Shown here: piece by piece, positions 23,938 to 35,411 of the stretch
Numbering within the stretch: the first letter of the stretch is position 1
Layout: the number at the start of each line of letters is the position of its first letter
DNA from: Adiantum capillus-veneris
Taxonomy: Eukaryota > Streptophyta > Polypodiopsida > Polypodiales > Pteridaceae
Length of the DNA stretch: 64,000 nt
Assembly: GCA_014529385.2 (NCBI GenBank)
Contig: CM043960.1
Span: 79,819,332-79,883,331 of the forward strand
Reading direction: 5' to 3'
Notes under the pieces: model-generated
What the model was told of the DNA's origin: nothing
Database searches by the model: none
Seen by the model: the letters and a program-made list of their open reading frames with translations, nothing else
Program-made: the position numbers and the translations under genes

Positions 23938-25000
23938 AAGGGGGAACATTCTCTTTGTTGGCGATATCTGGCAGGAGAGAGGCCAGCTTCAGATCTATGA
24001 TCATGTTAGCATTCATTTTGTTGACATGGGTTTCCAGTTCGGTGGGCAGCGACTCTTCCACATCCGATTCAGATACTTTTGATTCTTGAAAGTCATTATC
24101 GTCGAATCTCATTAAGGGAGTAAGCACAACGAACCGATTTGGCTGCCAGTTTTTACCCTTATCCCGCGGTTTATCCCTACCCTTATCATTATTCTGCGCA
24201 GCTGGTTTGCCTCTGTTGTGGGTCACCATAGTGAAACAAGTAGAGTCCCCTTCTTTGCCCTGTTTCGACTTCTCAGCACTTGAATCTTGAGGGAAAGGAG
24301 GAAATTGATGGAACAGTTCCTCACAAAGTGAAATTTGGCCCCGCAATGGAAGCATTTATTCGGTAGATATTTATATAATATCTCTTGCTCAAACAGTTCT
24401 CCATCGTCATTGAAGATGTCGATGGATGTGGGGAGGTCTACAAAGATTTCCATTTCTATCAAGAATTGAGGATGCCAAGATGGGATGTAATTGGTCTTCT
24501 GTCTCCCCCCTAGGAATTTACAAAAGGAGCGCCTATTTCGGCTAGGTGAGAATGATAATGCATCGGGAGATTAGGGAACTCTACCCATACTGGGTAATTA
24601 ACTAGGGCATAGCGATCGGGATTGAAGTCCTTATTCCAGCGGAAAAGGCTCAAGAGGACCGTATTACCCATTGAACATGACTGAGGACAGAGAACGCCAT
24701 CTCTGCTGATTTGAAGGCAAGAATGCCCCTTAGGCAGAGCCTGAATAGTTTCTACCTCTGCAGCCAGGGTACCCCATTGGGTTCTAATCCAACTTCTGAG
24801 GATATCTACAGGCAGACGTGGCCCTGCTAGCAAACCAATGAGGGCACGTTCTTCGAGATCGTTCTGTTTCTTTCTTATTTGAGAAACATGAAGGGTAACA
24901 TGGGGCTTACTTCTGAAACTTGGCGCAGGGCCTCGTGCAACAACTCCATTGCTTTCTTCCTCGAGAATGTCCTCGAGCACAGTGAATCCTTCTGCTTGTG
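23800..25000 (-). pseudogene. LINE ORF1-like nucleic-acid-binding protein (DUF4283-like, CCHC)
   Basis: The frame 24510-24980 contains LRSWIRTQWGTLAAEV, NTVLLSLFRWNKDF and YPVWVEFPNLPMHY, a DUF4283-type block common in plant LINE ORF1. After a shift, 24223-24462 gives NKCFHCGAKFHFVRNC, a CCHC zinc knuckle. The last part (23750-24355) is Lys-rich with a proline run encoded by the poly-C strand of 23905-23935. The protein would bind LINE RNA. Broken into three frames. Confidence 0.75.
23905..23935 (+). repeat. G31 homopolymer
   Basis: Uninterrupted run of 31 G within the LINE ORF1 region (proline codons on the minus strand). Confidence 0.95.
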
Positions 25001-25212
25001 GGGGTATGGGCGATTAGCCCTGCTAGCAGACCAATGAGGGCACGTTGTTCGAGATCCATCTGTTTCTTTCTTATTTGAGAAACATGAAGGGTGACATGGG
25101 GCTTACTTCTGAAACTTGGCACAGGGCCTCGTGCAGCAGCTCCATTGCTTTCTTCCTCGAGAATGTCCTCGAGCATAGTAAATCCTTCTACTTGTGGGGG
25201 TCTGGGCGATTA
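24822..25212. repeat. Tandem duplication of the ORF1 start, about 196-bp period
   Basis: The stretch from CTAGCAAACCAATGAGGGCA to CTTGTGGGGGTATGGGCG is repeated from about 25019 with only a few changes. This doubles the peptide segment LEDILEEESNG to SQIRKKQ. Confidence 0.88.
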
Positions 25213-25664
25213 GCTTCGTCACTTTCTTCTGCTGCTGTGCTGCCTTGAGATGAAGTGATGACGAGGGGATTCCATCTCCTCCTACGGTGATAGTGGCTTT
25301 AAGACGCTGAGCTAGACCTTGGGGGAGCACCTCCTGGAACAGGGTTTGCGCAGAGAGTGTTAGGGAGGGCGAGACTACAATGGGGGAGGAGATTCGACGT
25401 GTGCCATGCATTGGGGGAAAGGTGGGCATTAACTAGGGGTGAGCTCGTCATGATGATAGGCAAGGGCGTGTCCTCAAAGGGCACGCCCTAGTTTCGCTAG
25501 CGCCTGTCACTTCGTCTTCATCACTAGGTTTTCATGATGCTCGCGGGCTAGTTCATCCACGGCACTAAAGGGCACGGGTAGAAAGAGATGGGATCGGCGG
25601 CGCAGGTCGAAAGGGGGAATCTCGAGGGGGATTGAGGGTGGAAAAAAATGGGCACCCATGGCGA

Positions 25665-25737
25665 GCATGGAGACTCGAACGCTCGCCACCACCATGAGAG
25701 CCCAATGCACTAACCGCTACGCCCGCGCGACGGGGAA
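25665..25737 (-). promoter_or_regulatory. tRNA-like segment at the LINE 5' side (possible pol III internal promoter or SINE head)
   Basis: On the minus strand the sequence runs GCGGGCGTAGCGGTTAGTGC, then ATTGGGCTCTCATGGTGG and GCGAGCGTTCGAGTCTCC. The first part resembles a tRNA D-arm/box A, the second an anticodon arm with CAT, the third a T-arm/box B (GTTCGAGTC). Acceptor stems do not pair, so it is not a working tRNA. It could be a tRNA-derived SINE head or a promoter used by the LINE. Confidence 0.45.
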
Positions 25738-25740
25738 GTT

Positions 25741-27240
25741 GACATATGGAAAAACCGGCAATGATAAATAAACGTGGACAACCCCCCTTGCTTGTCCAAG
25801 TTTACCTTTTGGTGTCCTAGTTTACCTCGGCATCCTACGGTTGCGCGTGTCTTGATCTCCATGTCCGAACTTTGCTACCGTTGTGAGCGGGATGAAAACA
25901 CACACAGCGCCTCTATAACGACCCGACACACACTCTTGGGAAGATACACACACACACTATGGGGCACCACTCGGCTTACACAACACACCTGGCCGAGACA
26001 GGGAACACACCTCTGGAGTGAGAGGAGAGAGATTATCCACTTGCCCACTCCACACAGACACACACACACACACCCAAAAAACTCAGCTCAAAAGAGGAGA
26101 ATTTTTGATGTTTAGATACAAATGAGCTTGGGCCAACACCAATGGGGCAAACAGCTCACACAATATGGGTAAAAGATACCAGATACAATCACAAACTAGA
26201 GCGGAAACTTCGCTCATAGGAGAAACTTACACAGAAAAATAGCAGAAAAAGAGTGAGGAATTTGGCAAAATGGACAGCGCCATCGCATCCGGAACGGCCC
26301 AAAACCCCAGTCTACAATGTCAAAGTGCTCAAATCCGACCTCGGATGAGCAGTTTACGGCCAAAACAGGCTCCAAAAACACCAAAAACACACCTGCGGCT
26401 GTTCCTCCTCTCTTCTCCACGTTTTTTCTGGTCTTCTCTCTGTTTTTTCAGTTCCCACACTTAGATTTATTAGTTGGGCACCCTTGGCCTTTTAGATGAC
26501 CTCAAACGGACCCCGAACAGGCCAAAAACTGACCTCGCAGTGCATAGTTGTCACCTTTTTGCATCATTCGCACACCTGGCACTCAGCTTTTTTCCAATAA
26601 TGCATCTCGCCACCACGTGAAGTGGCCCCAAAAAGTGGTCCTAATGATGACCTTTCTGCATAACTCTCACCAGAAAACACCCACGTTGTGTCGGTCCTCA
26701 TCCGCGTGCAAATATTGACCTCGTTCGCCCTCCTGACGCCACTAGATGCCATCTGACGCACCTGCTGACCTCACGTCGTCGGCCCGCGGATAGCTTCCTC
26801 GAGAAGTTTTCCGCGCTACCAACTTCACTTTATTGTAGAAAAAACACACTAGTACTGATAATAGTGAAAATCGCTGCACTATGTGCATGTTGTCCTACCT
26901 GTACACATGTGTGCCCCACGTAACCACCTGGCTAAGGAAAATGGGCAATTATTTATTTGATGCACCATGCATGTGTATGTACATATGCGCAATCCCTTGC
27001 TCCAAAAAACTCCTGACACAGTGGATCCCACCGCTTGAGCTTCAATAAATCTCTTGTGCCCTTTAGTGCTGAGGCTAGTTCATGGCGAGCTGATTCAATT
27101 TAGTAATATATTGGGGGGTGCCATTTTACTCCCTGTATGGAGAATTGGGCAGTCTATATCGAGATCACGCCGTTGATCTCCTTGCTGGGTAATGGTAATT
27201 GAGTGGTAACGTGCTTGGAAATTGGCGGTGTATGGTTGAA
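25741..27240. other. Unassigned, CA-rich stretches
   Basis: No frame with a recognisable family. CACACA tracts occur at 25898-25960 and 26056-26073, and GA/CT tracts from 27243. The block 25900-26550 has the look of a degraded LTR or promoter repeat but no partner copy in the window. Confidence 0.4.
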
Positions 27241-27488
27241 ACTTGAGAGAGACACACACTCTCTCTCTCTCATTCCAAAGTGACACCTACACAAACACTT
27301 TACCGCTGGGCTACGCACGCATTATGCAGAGAGAGAGAGGGAGAGAGGGAGGCCCGGGGGGATAATTGGTTGGAAACCAAAGTCAGCGTCATGCACAACG
27401 AATCAAGCAGGGAAGGTGGGGGATGTGGATGGCCTAAACTATGGATTCTCTTGTAAACCACGGGGAAGCTGCGAGGTACGTTCTTTTG

Positions 27489-27525
<37 letters not shown>

Positions 27526-27537
27526 AATTTCGAGGAA

Positions 27538-27957
27538 ATGTTATGCAGGGAGAGCCGCTCAGTAACTATGTGCTCGGGGTCATTAATGGGAGAGAGAGCG
27601 GAAGAAGAGGAGGGGGGATGGTATTTTTGGGACCTGCTGCCGGCCATGGTAGAGAGACTCGGGGAGGAGGGGCTGATGCAGGAGCTGGCTATGGGGTTTG
27701 AGCAGCTGGCGGATGCGCGCTCCGGTACCATCACTCTGGACAGCCTGCGCCGCGAGGGTCGCCGTCTGGGCTTGCACATGAGCGACGCGCAACTGCAGGC
27801 CATGCTGCGCTTTGGGGGTGGTGACAGCAGCCGTACCGACTATGAGGGAAGCCACCACCTCGACCTCCACCAATTCTGCGTCGCCATTCTCCGCTCCAGC
27901 CCCGCCCTCCTCCACCTTGCCCTCCATTGCCTCCTACTCGACTGTCTCTCTCTTTAA
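27538..27957 (+). CDS. KIC/PBP1-like single-EF-hand calcium-binding protein
   Basis: An intronless frame of 139 residues from the ATG at 27538 (123 from 27586, the start I slightly prefer because it is closer to the conserved part). It shows FWDLLPAMVERLGEEGLMQE, then GTITLDSLRREGRRLGL, MSDAQLQAML and FCVAILRSSPALL, matching in order the plant KIC/PBP1 family (DLLP.MAEKL, ITxESLRRN, LG..GMS, FCVLMVRLSP). Those small proteins bind Ca2+ and modulate partners such as a kinesin or PINOID kinase. The EF-hand loop here is DYEGSHHLDLHQ: Asp at 1 and 9 but Gln instead of Glu at 12, and five extra residues precede it, so calcium binding may be weak or lost. The region is GC-rich, unlike its TE neighbours, and a GA repeat lies just upstream (27493-27522). 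A processed or diverged copy remains possible. Confidence 0.75.
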   Translation: MLCRESRSVTMCSGSLMGERAEEEEGGWYFWDLLPAMVERLGEEGLMQELAMGFEQLADARSGTITLDSLRREGRRLGLHMSDAQLQAMLRFGGGDSSRTDYEGSHHLDLHQFCVAILRSSPALLHLALHCLLLDCLSL

Positions 27958-28027
27958 CTTATCTATGTGTGCAAGTTCCTTATTAAAAGTAGGACTTTTG
28001 TACAAAGCCTGTGTGTGTGTGTGTGTT

Positions 28028-28029
<2 letters not shown>

Positions 28030-28061
<32 letters not shown>
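28030..28061 (+). repeat. (GA)n microsatellite downstream of the KIC-like gene
   Basis: GT repeat (28010-28026) followed by about 30 bp of GA. Confidence 0.9.
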
Positions 28062-28064
<3 letters not shown>

Positions 28065-28069
28065 CAACA

Positions 28070-28960
28070 AATATAAGTTTTGTGGGTGCATGGGTGCTCT
28101 GGGCGTGGGCGTTCCCTCTTATGTAAAACTACTATTTTATGTGAGTTCAAGGGGTACTATTAAAATCAGTTATCTTTGAACTTTTCATAATTATAACTAT
28201 AACACATCCTTTTCTTATTCACATGTTTTTTTTTGGGGAAGTTCTTTAAATGACACCCCTTTTGTAAATAACGAGATAAAATTTTGGAATCATGATTTAT
28301 ATCGTTTTGTTGAGCCCATGTGATAAGTACATACATCATAGGTGACCACCCCCTAGATCGCGGAGTAAGTGAAGATTGAGGAAGAGGGAGTCATGCACTA
28401 TGCGAGTATAGCTTTTGTGTGCATGCAATTGCATGACATTTTCATATATCAACACATGATTTTTTGAAAATAATGAATTTAAGACATGCAGCTAGCTAAT
28501 TTTCATGACCAAAACATGCTCCACGAACCCCATTAATGCATGACTTATTGTTGTAAGACATAGCCTCAGAAGTAGCACATGATAATATTGTGTTCGCTAC
28601 TTGGACCAAGTTATGACCATTTCTCCCTTTTCTTTTCTCCAAAGAAGATTGACTTCAAGGCCTTTGTGATGGAAGAATAAGTAATAGAGAACTTATAAAT
28701 GGCTAATTGTCTGTTCTGTAAACTTGTGTATATAACAATTTTTTGGCACAAATAACTAGCTTTAATAGTGTTATTTAGTAAGTAGTGAAACTTCTAAATC
28801 ATTCTAAGCTTCGAGAGTCAGACGTCTGAAGAGAGTGTAAACCAAAGAGATAAATTGTTAATGATATTCCTTAAAGGAAGCCTTGAGTTATACTCTGACA
28901 CCAGTTCTAAGATGGAATCTTAGTCAAACAATGCCGGAGTTGATATTAGTGTTGGGTATT
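28070..28960. other. No gene seen between KIC-like gene and gypsy-C
   Basis: AT-rich, without recognisable frames or repeats. It may contain the KIC-like gene's 3' flank. Confidence 0.5.
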
Positions 28961-28976
28961 TGAGTGGCCTTAAGTT

Positions 28977-31246
28977 CTACATAAAAAATACCAATACTCT
29001 ATTGCTATCATTATTGCAAGAAAGGTTCTTTTGCCATACAATGCATTTGGCAGCATAGACTGGTATGTTTGCCTTCATTGTTGGCCAATAGAAGTACATC
29101 TCTACTCCCTTGAGAGTAGCTTGAATCCCTTTGTGTCCCACATAAGATGGAAAATGAGACTCATACATAACCTTTCATGTACATTATGTGTAATGCATAG
29201 CCTATTGCCATAGAGAACATAACCATCTTGCACATTGTATGGTTCCTCTTTCTTCCCTAGTGCAATAGCTGACATTATATCTTTGAAGCGTGGATCCATC
29301 GCATACTCATCTATCATAGAGGATAGATCATTGTGAGTAGCTATTGATACAGCATTCACCCTTGGCCTTCATGAAAGTACATGGCTACTTGGTTGTGCTT
29401 ACCAACTATGGGAGCAATATGAAAATTAAACCATGAGAGAATATTTTTCCACCTCATTTGCTTATCACTCGATTTAGTTTGAATCAAAAAGTATTTGAGA
29501 CTTTGATGGTCGGTGTGCAAAACAAATGGAGTGCCTAAGAGATAATTCTTCCAAGCATCTAGGGCATGTAAGATAGCTAATAGCTCTTTTTCATATATGC
29601 CTAGATTCTTTTCTTGGTCATCCAATCTCCTACTTTCATATGCTATGGCATGAACTTCTTGAAGCAAAATAGCTCCAAGGCATTGTCCACAAGCATCAAA
29701 CTAGACCTCCAAAGGCTTTGAAAGGCCTAGTAATATTAGGACGGGCTGAGAGATAAGCTTTGCCTTTAAATTTTTAGAAGCTTCATTCTTCTTTGCAGTC
29801 CTTACAAATTTAACAATCTTCCTAGTCAAATTATACTATGGACCTACTATGAGTGAGAATTTTTCTATGAAGCATCTATAGTATGCACACATTCCTATAA
29901 AGCTTCTTAATTTGTGTAAATTCATTGGTATATGCCATTCTTTTATTACATCCAACTATGCAAGGTCCATTTAGATCCCTGCTTGAGAGATAATATGACC
30001 TAAATATTGAATCTCTTTTTTAAAAAAATTATTTTTCTTTTGATCAAGCTTATTATCTCTCAAACTTGAAATATTACCTGAAGATGTTGCTTATGTTCCT
30101 CAACAATCTTTGAGTAGATGATAATGTTGTCAAAGAACACTCCTATGAAGCTTTGATGAGGTGTAAGAGCCTTTCCATCGTTCGACTAAAAGTAGCAAGC
30201 ACATTGGTAAGTCCAAAAGGGAGTACCAAAAATTCATAGAGACCAAAGGTTTTTTGAAAGGCCATCTTATGAATATCTTCAGGCATATCCTTATCTAGTG
30301 ATTGCCATTTTTGAGATCTAGTTTACTAAAGTAGGTAGACCTTGTAGCTTGTCAAATAGACCTTCTATCCTAAGAATAAGAAATTTATTATTTATTGTTA
30401 TCTGATTAAGTTTTCGATAGTCTACACCCATTCTATAAGTGCCATCTTTCTTTTGTACTAGTAGAATGGGTGAACACAATGCAGATGAAGCATAGCGTGA
30501 CCGTCCCTTTTTCCACAAGCTCATTCACTTGCCTCATAATCTTCTCTTGCTGATCTGGTGATACTCGATATGGAGGCTTATTAGGAGGTGAGCTACAAGG
30601 TAGAAGTATTATGGAATGATCATCTTGTCCCCTTTTGGGAGGTAGTAGCTCCCTAGGAATGTCATACATAAACACGTCTTGAAAGTCACTTAGAAAACTA
30701 GAAAGTTCTAACTCCTCTTTAGTTCCATCTTCAACTTCATTAGAAAAACACATGCATCTTTCTTAGACTCCTTGACAAAAACCATGTAATAAGAAAGAGA
30801 GTTTTTCATCTCTTTGTCTAAAGTTTGAGTCTATACAAGAGGTATAGTGTTGTTTGCTCTATTAACATCCAGTGTAACATCCTTGCCTTGATAGGAAAAG
30901 AGTACTTTTCTCTCTAGAATCTTCATAGTGGCGCCATGTGATCAAACCATGGTGCCCCTAGGATACCATCTTCATGCATGAGTGGATAGATGAAGAAATC
31001 TTCTTTATCAACATAGCTTTGAACATAAAAACTTAGCTTCCCAATCAATGGAGTGATTGAGACCTCTTGCCCTTTGGAAGCTCCATTGGCTTGTGCCACA
31101 TCTTCCATCTTGAAAGTCATGAATTCCTAGCTTGGTAGCTAGCTCAACAAAAATGAAGTTGTGAGTAGAGCCAGGGTCAAACAATATGAAAACATCATTC
31201 TCTCTTACTTTTCCCCAATCATAAGAGAGTGGTGATCCTTTGCAAT
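28977..31246 (-). pseudogene. gypsy-C protease, reverse transcriptase, RNase H and truncated integrase
   Basis: Minus-strand order: ILFDPGSTHNFIF (retropepsin, D-P-G in place of D-S/T-G), GAPWFDHM, then SPILLVQKKDGTYRMGVDYRKLNQITI (RT N-terminal blocks, read in pieces), FFDNIIIYS (YxDD box altered to FFDN) near 30130, then AYESRRLDDQEKNLG, ELLAILHALDAWKNYL and VLHTDHQSLKYF (RNase H), HNQVA, and the integrase zinc-finger start YFYWPTMKANI. It stops near 28977, so the integrase core is missing. Many stops and shifts. Its upstream part (gag) lies at 55992-56740, across the element D insertion. Confidence 0.88.
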
Positions 31247-31594
31247 TGTTGGGATTTGTGCCTTGATCACACCTCCTCATGGGAGTCATCTATTACACAT
31301 AGTTGGCTAGGTACATTGAACGTAGTGATAAATTATAGCATGCTTTGCCACATTTGAAAGATGCCTACACATTAGATACATCATTGATGAGGTCAGCAAA
31401 ACACTCTACCACAAGTCTATATAATGGCTCCTATGTACAAGCTCTTCACAATGCATTCTATCATTCATGTATCACATTTATCTTCTTGTCCATTGAATAC
31501 TCATTGATTAGTGTGTTGTTAATTGCATTTGTTGTTAAGCCATGAACGTCTCATCAATTTTTTCACCTTAATCATCATCCTCACTTACTCAACA
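31247..31594 (+). repeat. 5' LTR of element D
   Basis: Starts TGTTGGG, ends ACTCAACA. Contains TCTATATAATGG (31417-31428), a TATA-like promoter site also present in the other LTR. Confidence 0.92.
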
Positions 31595-31596
31595 TG

Positions 31597-31610
31597 TGGT
31601 ATCAGAGCCG
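31597..31610 (+). promoter_or_regulatory. Primer-binding site of element D (initiator tRNA-Met type)
   Basis: TGGTATCAGAGCCG two bases after the 5' LTR, the usual plant initiator-Met primer site. Confidence 0.9.
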
Positions 31611-31746
31611 ATTGTTCACTCTTAGCCCTATTAATCCGCTCATTTGATCATCACTGATAGCTCGATTAGAATTGGATTCTTCTATTTAAGCCTTACATTT
31701 TCAGTAATAACAGATTGCAATTGCTTTTGCAAATCACGTCTTTGTG

Positions 31747-31777
<31 letters not shown>

Positions 31778-31924
31778 CCTTTGTAGCGTTTAGTGCATAT
31801 TATCCTTTTATACACCACCACCCTTTGTAAGCAGTTTTTTAGTGCACTATAAGAGGAGTTGTCGAAAACCGCCAACATTGCCGTGGAAAAACAAAGGAAA
31901 AAGGAGAGAGAGAAATTTGTGTGG

Positions 31925-32055
31925 GCGGCAATAACCGCGGCTATGAACGCGGTAGTGGTTTGTCAGCAATAAGCGCGGTAATAGTCACGGCAATATACCC
32001 GCTGCTATTACCGCAACCTTTGCCGCTCCTATTACCGCGTATATTACCGCTAAAG
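31925..32055. repeat. CACTA subterminal repeats, left
   Basis: At least seven copies of (A)TTACCGC or its complement GCGGTAAT/GCGGCTAT. In related CACTA elements such motifs bind the TNPA protein. Similar motifs sit at 54040-54110. Confidence 0.75.
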
Positions 32056-32469
32056 GGCAGTTCAAAAATAAAGGTGCTCATTTAAGTCACCCAAATTTGG
32101 GTGGCCCAAATGAGCACCTTTATTTTTGACCTGCATAAAAACAATAAGACATCAATTGTTTTTTGGAAAAGTATAAAAAATACCAAAGAACTGAAATTGA
32201 ATTTACTTTACCTTAACAATTAAAAATGTAAAAGATCAACTATTTAAAAAAGTTACAATAAAAAGTAAATAGTTGTATATACATTGTGCTACATTGGGAC
32301 TTTACGAAAGTTTTGACAAAACATTTTTTTATCTAATCCTTGTCATCGTCCAGAGGCACATATGTTGGTTCACTTTGACTCTACATAAACCCAAACCAAA
32401 CTAAAGAATTATCCACAGCTCAAAACAATTGATACAAAATTACTTGTTTAAACTTACTGCTTGTAGTGG

Positions 32470-33890
32470 TCCAACCGCCGCGTCGAATTGCTCGCGAAAG
32501 ATGTAGTTGTTTTCAAACAACCATCACCAAGTATCAAATTCTGTATGTTTCTCGCGATACTTGACTATCTCTCTGGTTGGTCGAGAGAGAGTGACATTTT
32601 CCTAAGTTAGCAATAACAATACCAAATTGTCAACTACAATCTTTATAATCAACGATCAACGTTATAATTTAAATAATCTTACATATTTATCCTTCCAAGC
32701 TCCCTTGCCTCCTACGCCATAGAGCGTGGGAGTTTGTCTTGCGGGGGTCTCGCGTTGTTGTCTATATTATGAGCGTGTCGTGCAGCTTGATCGCTCTTCT
32801 CTTGAATTTTCCACTCTAATTACTCCGCGTTTGCCATGTTGCCACCGTGGTAACTCCTGTCTGGATCTCTGACCTGGTTGGCTGCTTCGTGCCGCACACT
32901 AGACTGCTTGTTTTTTAGAAATGTCTTTATGTAGCCCTCTAACCATTGTTGTGAAAAACGTTGATCGAGGGCGTTTGGAAATCTAGCTACTAACAGAGCG
33001 TCCAGTGGGTCTCTGAACTTTATAAAACAATTTTTATACGTTGAATGTATAAGAATTTGTAGATGGCATTGAAATGCCCTTCCTGTGCTGTGTCGAAATC
33101 AACCTTCCTACCATATTTAACCATGTAGTAGCGCCCATGCGTGTTTGGCACGGGTGCGTCAGTATCCTCGTCCTCTGCCTCAGGGGAGGCATGCTCCCAA
33201 AGTGGGGACACTGTTCCCCCGCCACTACCAAAACATGCGAAACCACAAGATCCGCCGCCGCTTCGTCTCTCATGGCGCTCGCTGCCCTGAGACAAGCGTC
33301 GATGCGCACTGCCAGAGGAAGTCCGTCGACTATGTTCTGGCGAAGCCGGAGTTGAATGGAGTGGCGTAGGACCCTGTGATGCCATGGGAGTAGGACTCTG
33401 CGATGCAAGGGGAGTAGGACGAATGGAAGGGAGAGTAGAGGGAGGTGTCGTCGGTGCGAGGCTCTATAGGTAAGGAGTCCCTCTTTGACCCCCCCATGGT
33501 GTAGTCTGTGGAGAAATGCCGTAGGTCACAAGCTGTTGTGGAGTGTAGCGGCCAAACAAATCCTCCGTCGAACAGAGGTACTGCTCTCGTAAAGAGATAG
33601 CCCATTGTAAGTCAGGATCTACGACCGATGCAGGAATCTGAGAAGGGTAGGTGTAGGATGGCCATGCCTGCACAAATAACCAAAAAAAAACCTATGACAC
33701 TCATGGTTTATGGTTAACTATGTAGAAACATTATTTATTTCTTTGCTTGTTCTCACTGACTCAAGACTCGGGTCCACTGGAGGCGATGTCCACCCCGGGT
33801 GGGAGCCCACCTGAGATGTGAACCAACCAAAAGAAGAGCCAGCTGGCTGCTCCTCACCAGTCGGTCTGTCGTCAGACATCTACATTACAA
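32470..33890 (-). pseudogene. Second CACTA ORF (Ptta/En/Spm, TNPA-like), spliced, degenerate
   Basis: Minus strand: start MSDDRPTGEEQPAG at about 33880, a GT donor after DPSLES, then WPSYTYPSQIPASV, REQYLCSTEDLFGRYTPQQL, a TAG stop after GTPYL, a Ser/Pro/Arg-rich segment (SPEHSRRTSSGSAHRR), and GRYYMVKYGRKVDFD. Further down the phrases FRDPLDALLVARFPNALD, QWLEGYIKTFLKNKQ and TEFDTWWLF-like sequence (with one stop) occur at about 32500-33010. Late parts resemble the plant transposase (Ptta/En/Spm) family that helps CACTA mobility by binding subterminal repeats. The opposite orientation to TNP2 is notable. Damaged by stops. Confidence 0.6.
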
Positions 33891-33970
33891 AGAGCAATAT
33901 AAGATTAAGCTTTCCACCCTACTCACTAATCAGCTAAATATATGTACACAAGTATATTACCACACAAACA

Positions 33971-35400
33971 CTTAGATACATATACATACCAGTAGACCTA
34001 AGTAGAGGCTAGTAGTGTCAAAGGTCAACTGCACCTCTTTAGATATCATCGCAGTCTCCACCATGGTCAAATCAAAGGTACGTTGCGGTAATCCATGAAT
34101 GAGTGGATCAATGACCGCAATGCCACGATTAAAAAAGGACTATACCCAAGAGGTCGAAGTGTGTAACCTTCGGATGCTATGCTCCCGTACTTAGTACCTA
34201 CATACATGCATAAACAGATATATATGTACACACATATATATGTTAAGGTTGTAAATGTAGCCATCGTTTTGTGTTGGTTGCACATAAATTCAACATCTAA
34301 GTGATCAATTGATCATAACATTACAATTCTAATGTAATGCAATAAGTAATTCTATTTCTCTCACTCTATCTCTCTCTCTCTCCATCCCAGAGTCATGTAT
34401 GCGTCTCCATGTAAAGCAAGCACTCTCAGAGATGAGAAGTCAAACATGGACGACATCTTCTGTCGAGGCATGGAGGTCTCAGCTAAGGTCATGGTGGCTT
34501 TGGACTTGGGCACCACTTTTTCGGGCTTCGCGTACATACATGCACAAACAGAATGTTCACACATATATATGTTAAGGTTGTAAATGTAGCCATCGTTTTG
34601 TGTTGGCTACACCTAAATTCAACATCTAAGTGATCAATTGATCGTAACATTACAATTCTCTCCTAGAGGATATATATATTAGCATACAAACACGTAGATA
34701 CATACACATACTAGTAGACCTAAGTAGAGGCTAGCAAAGGTCAAGTGCACCTCTTTAGATATCATCGCAGTCTCAACCGTGGTAAAACCAAAGGTACATT
34801 GTGGTAATCCATGCATGAGTGGATCAATGACCGCAACGCCACGATTAAAAAAGGACTATACCCAAGAGGAAGCGTGTAACCTTCGGATGCTATGCTCCCG
34901 TACTTAGTGCCTACATACATGCATAAACAGATATATATGTACACACATATATATGTTAAGGTTGTAAATGTAGCCATCGTTTTGTGTTGGCTGCACCTAA
35001 ATTCAACATCTAAGTGATCAAATGATTGTAACATTACAATTCTAATGTAATGCAATAAGTAATTCTATTTCTCTCACTCTATCTCTCTCTCTCCATCCCA
35101 GATTCATGTCTGCGCCTCCATGTAAAGCAATCACTCTCAGAGATGAGAAGCCAAACATGGACGACATCTTCTGCCGAGGCATGGAGGTCTCGGCTAAGGT
35201 CATGGTGGCTTTGGACTTGGGCACCACTTTTTCGGGCTTCGCATACGTCCACAAGAGCGACCCCAGGGACATCCACCATGTCATAGAATGGCCTCACAAA
35301 GTGAGGCAGCCGCTTCATCCCGTTATTGCAAAACATAGATCAGCATGTTTTACAAGTGGAACCCATTGTCTTCTACCTACACCCTCCAAGCTTGGGGATG
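33971..35400 (+). repeat. Tandem duplication, about 0.7-kb units
   Basis: Sequence from about 33971 (TAGATACATATACATACCAG) is repeated from about 34690, including AGTAGACCTAAGTAGAGGCT, TATATATGTACACACATATA and the HSPA12-like fragment that ends each unit. Copies differ by small indels. Confidence 0.85.
34395..34545 (+). pseudogene. HSPA12/Hsp70-like N-terminal fragment, copy 1
   Basis: Follows a pyrimidine tract and CCATCCCAG, a plausible splice acceptor. It reads MDDIFCRGMEVSAKVMVALD then LGTTFSGFAY, the nucleotide-binding phosphate-1 loop of HSPA12-type Hsp70 relatives. It breaks off after GFAYIHAQ. Only about 50 codons, so it cannot be functional. Probably host exon sequence captured by the CACTA and then duplicated. 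Confidence 0.7.
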
Positions 35401-35411
35401 GACTGCCCTTC
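35106..35411 (+). pseudogene. HSPA12/Hsp70-like N-terminal fragment, copy 2 (longer)
   Basis: Repeats the copy-1 peptide and continues GFAYVHKSDPRDIHHVIEWP, the start of the Hsp70-type ATPase domain as in HSPA12-like plant proteins. At about 35325 the conserved reading shifts frame: CKT, a TAG stop, then SMFYKWNPLSSTYTLQAWGW in the third frame, which still fits the family. The fragment ends at 35411 in the polypyrimidine block. Clearly a gene fragment, not a gene. Confidence 0.72.

Larger units (their letters stand above)
21020..25740 (-). mobile_element. Plant LINE (L1-like non-LTR retrotransposon), degenerate
   Basis: In minus-strand order there is an ORF1 region with a DUF4283-like block and zinc knuckle, an apurinic-type endonuclease, and a LINE reverse transcriptase. 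The order and motifs are those of plant L1 elements, which nick genomic DNA and prime cDNA synthesis there. All ORFs are broken by stops, shifts, two internal duplications and a MITE. A tRNA-like segment lies at the 5' edge. The 3' end is near 21020; no poly-A tail can be marked. Confidence 0.85.

Noticed and set aside
25741-26470. LTR of another element
   Set aside because: Composition and CA-rich blocks are suggestive but no partner LTR, primer site or target duplication was found.
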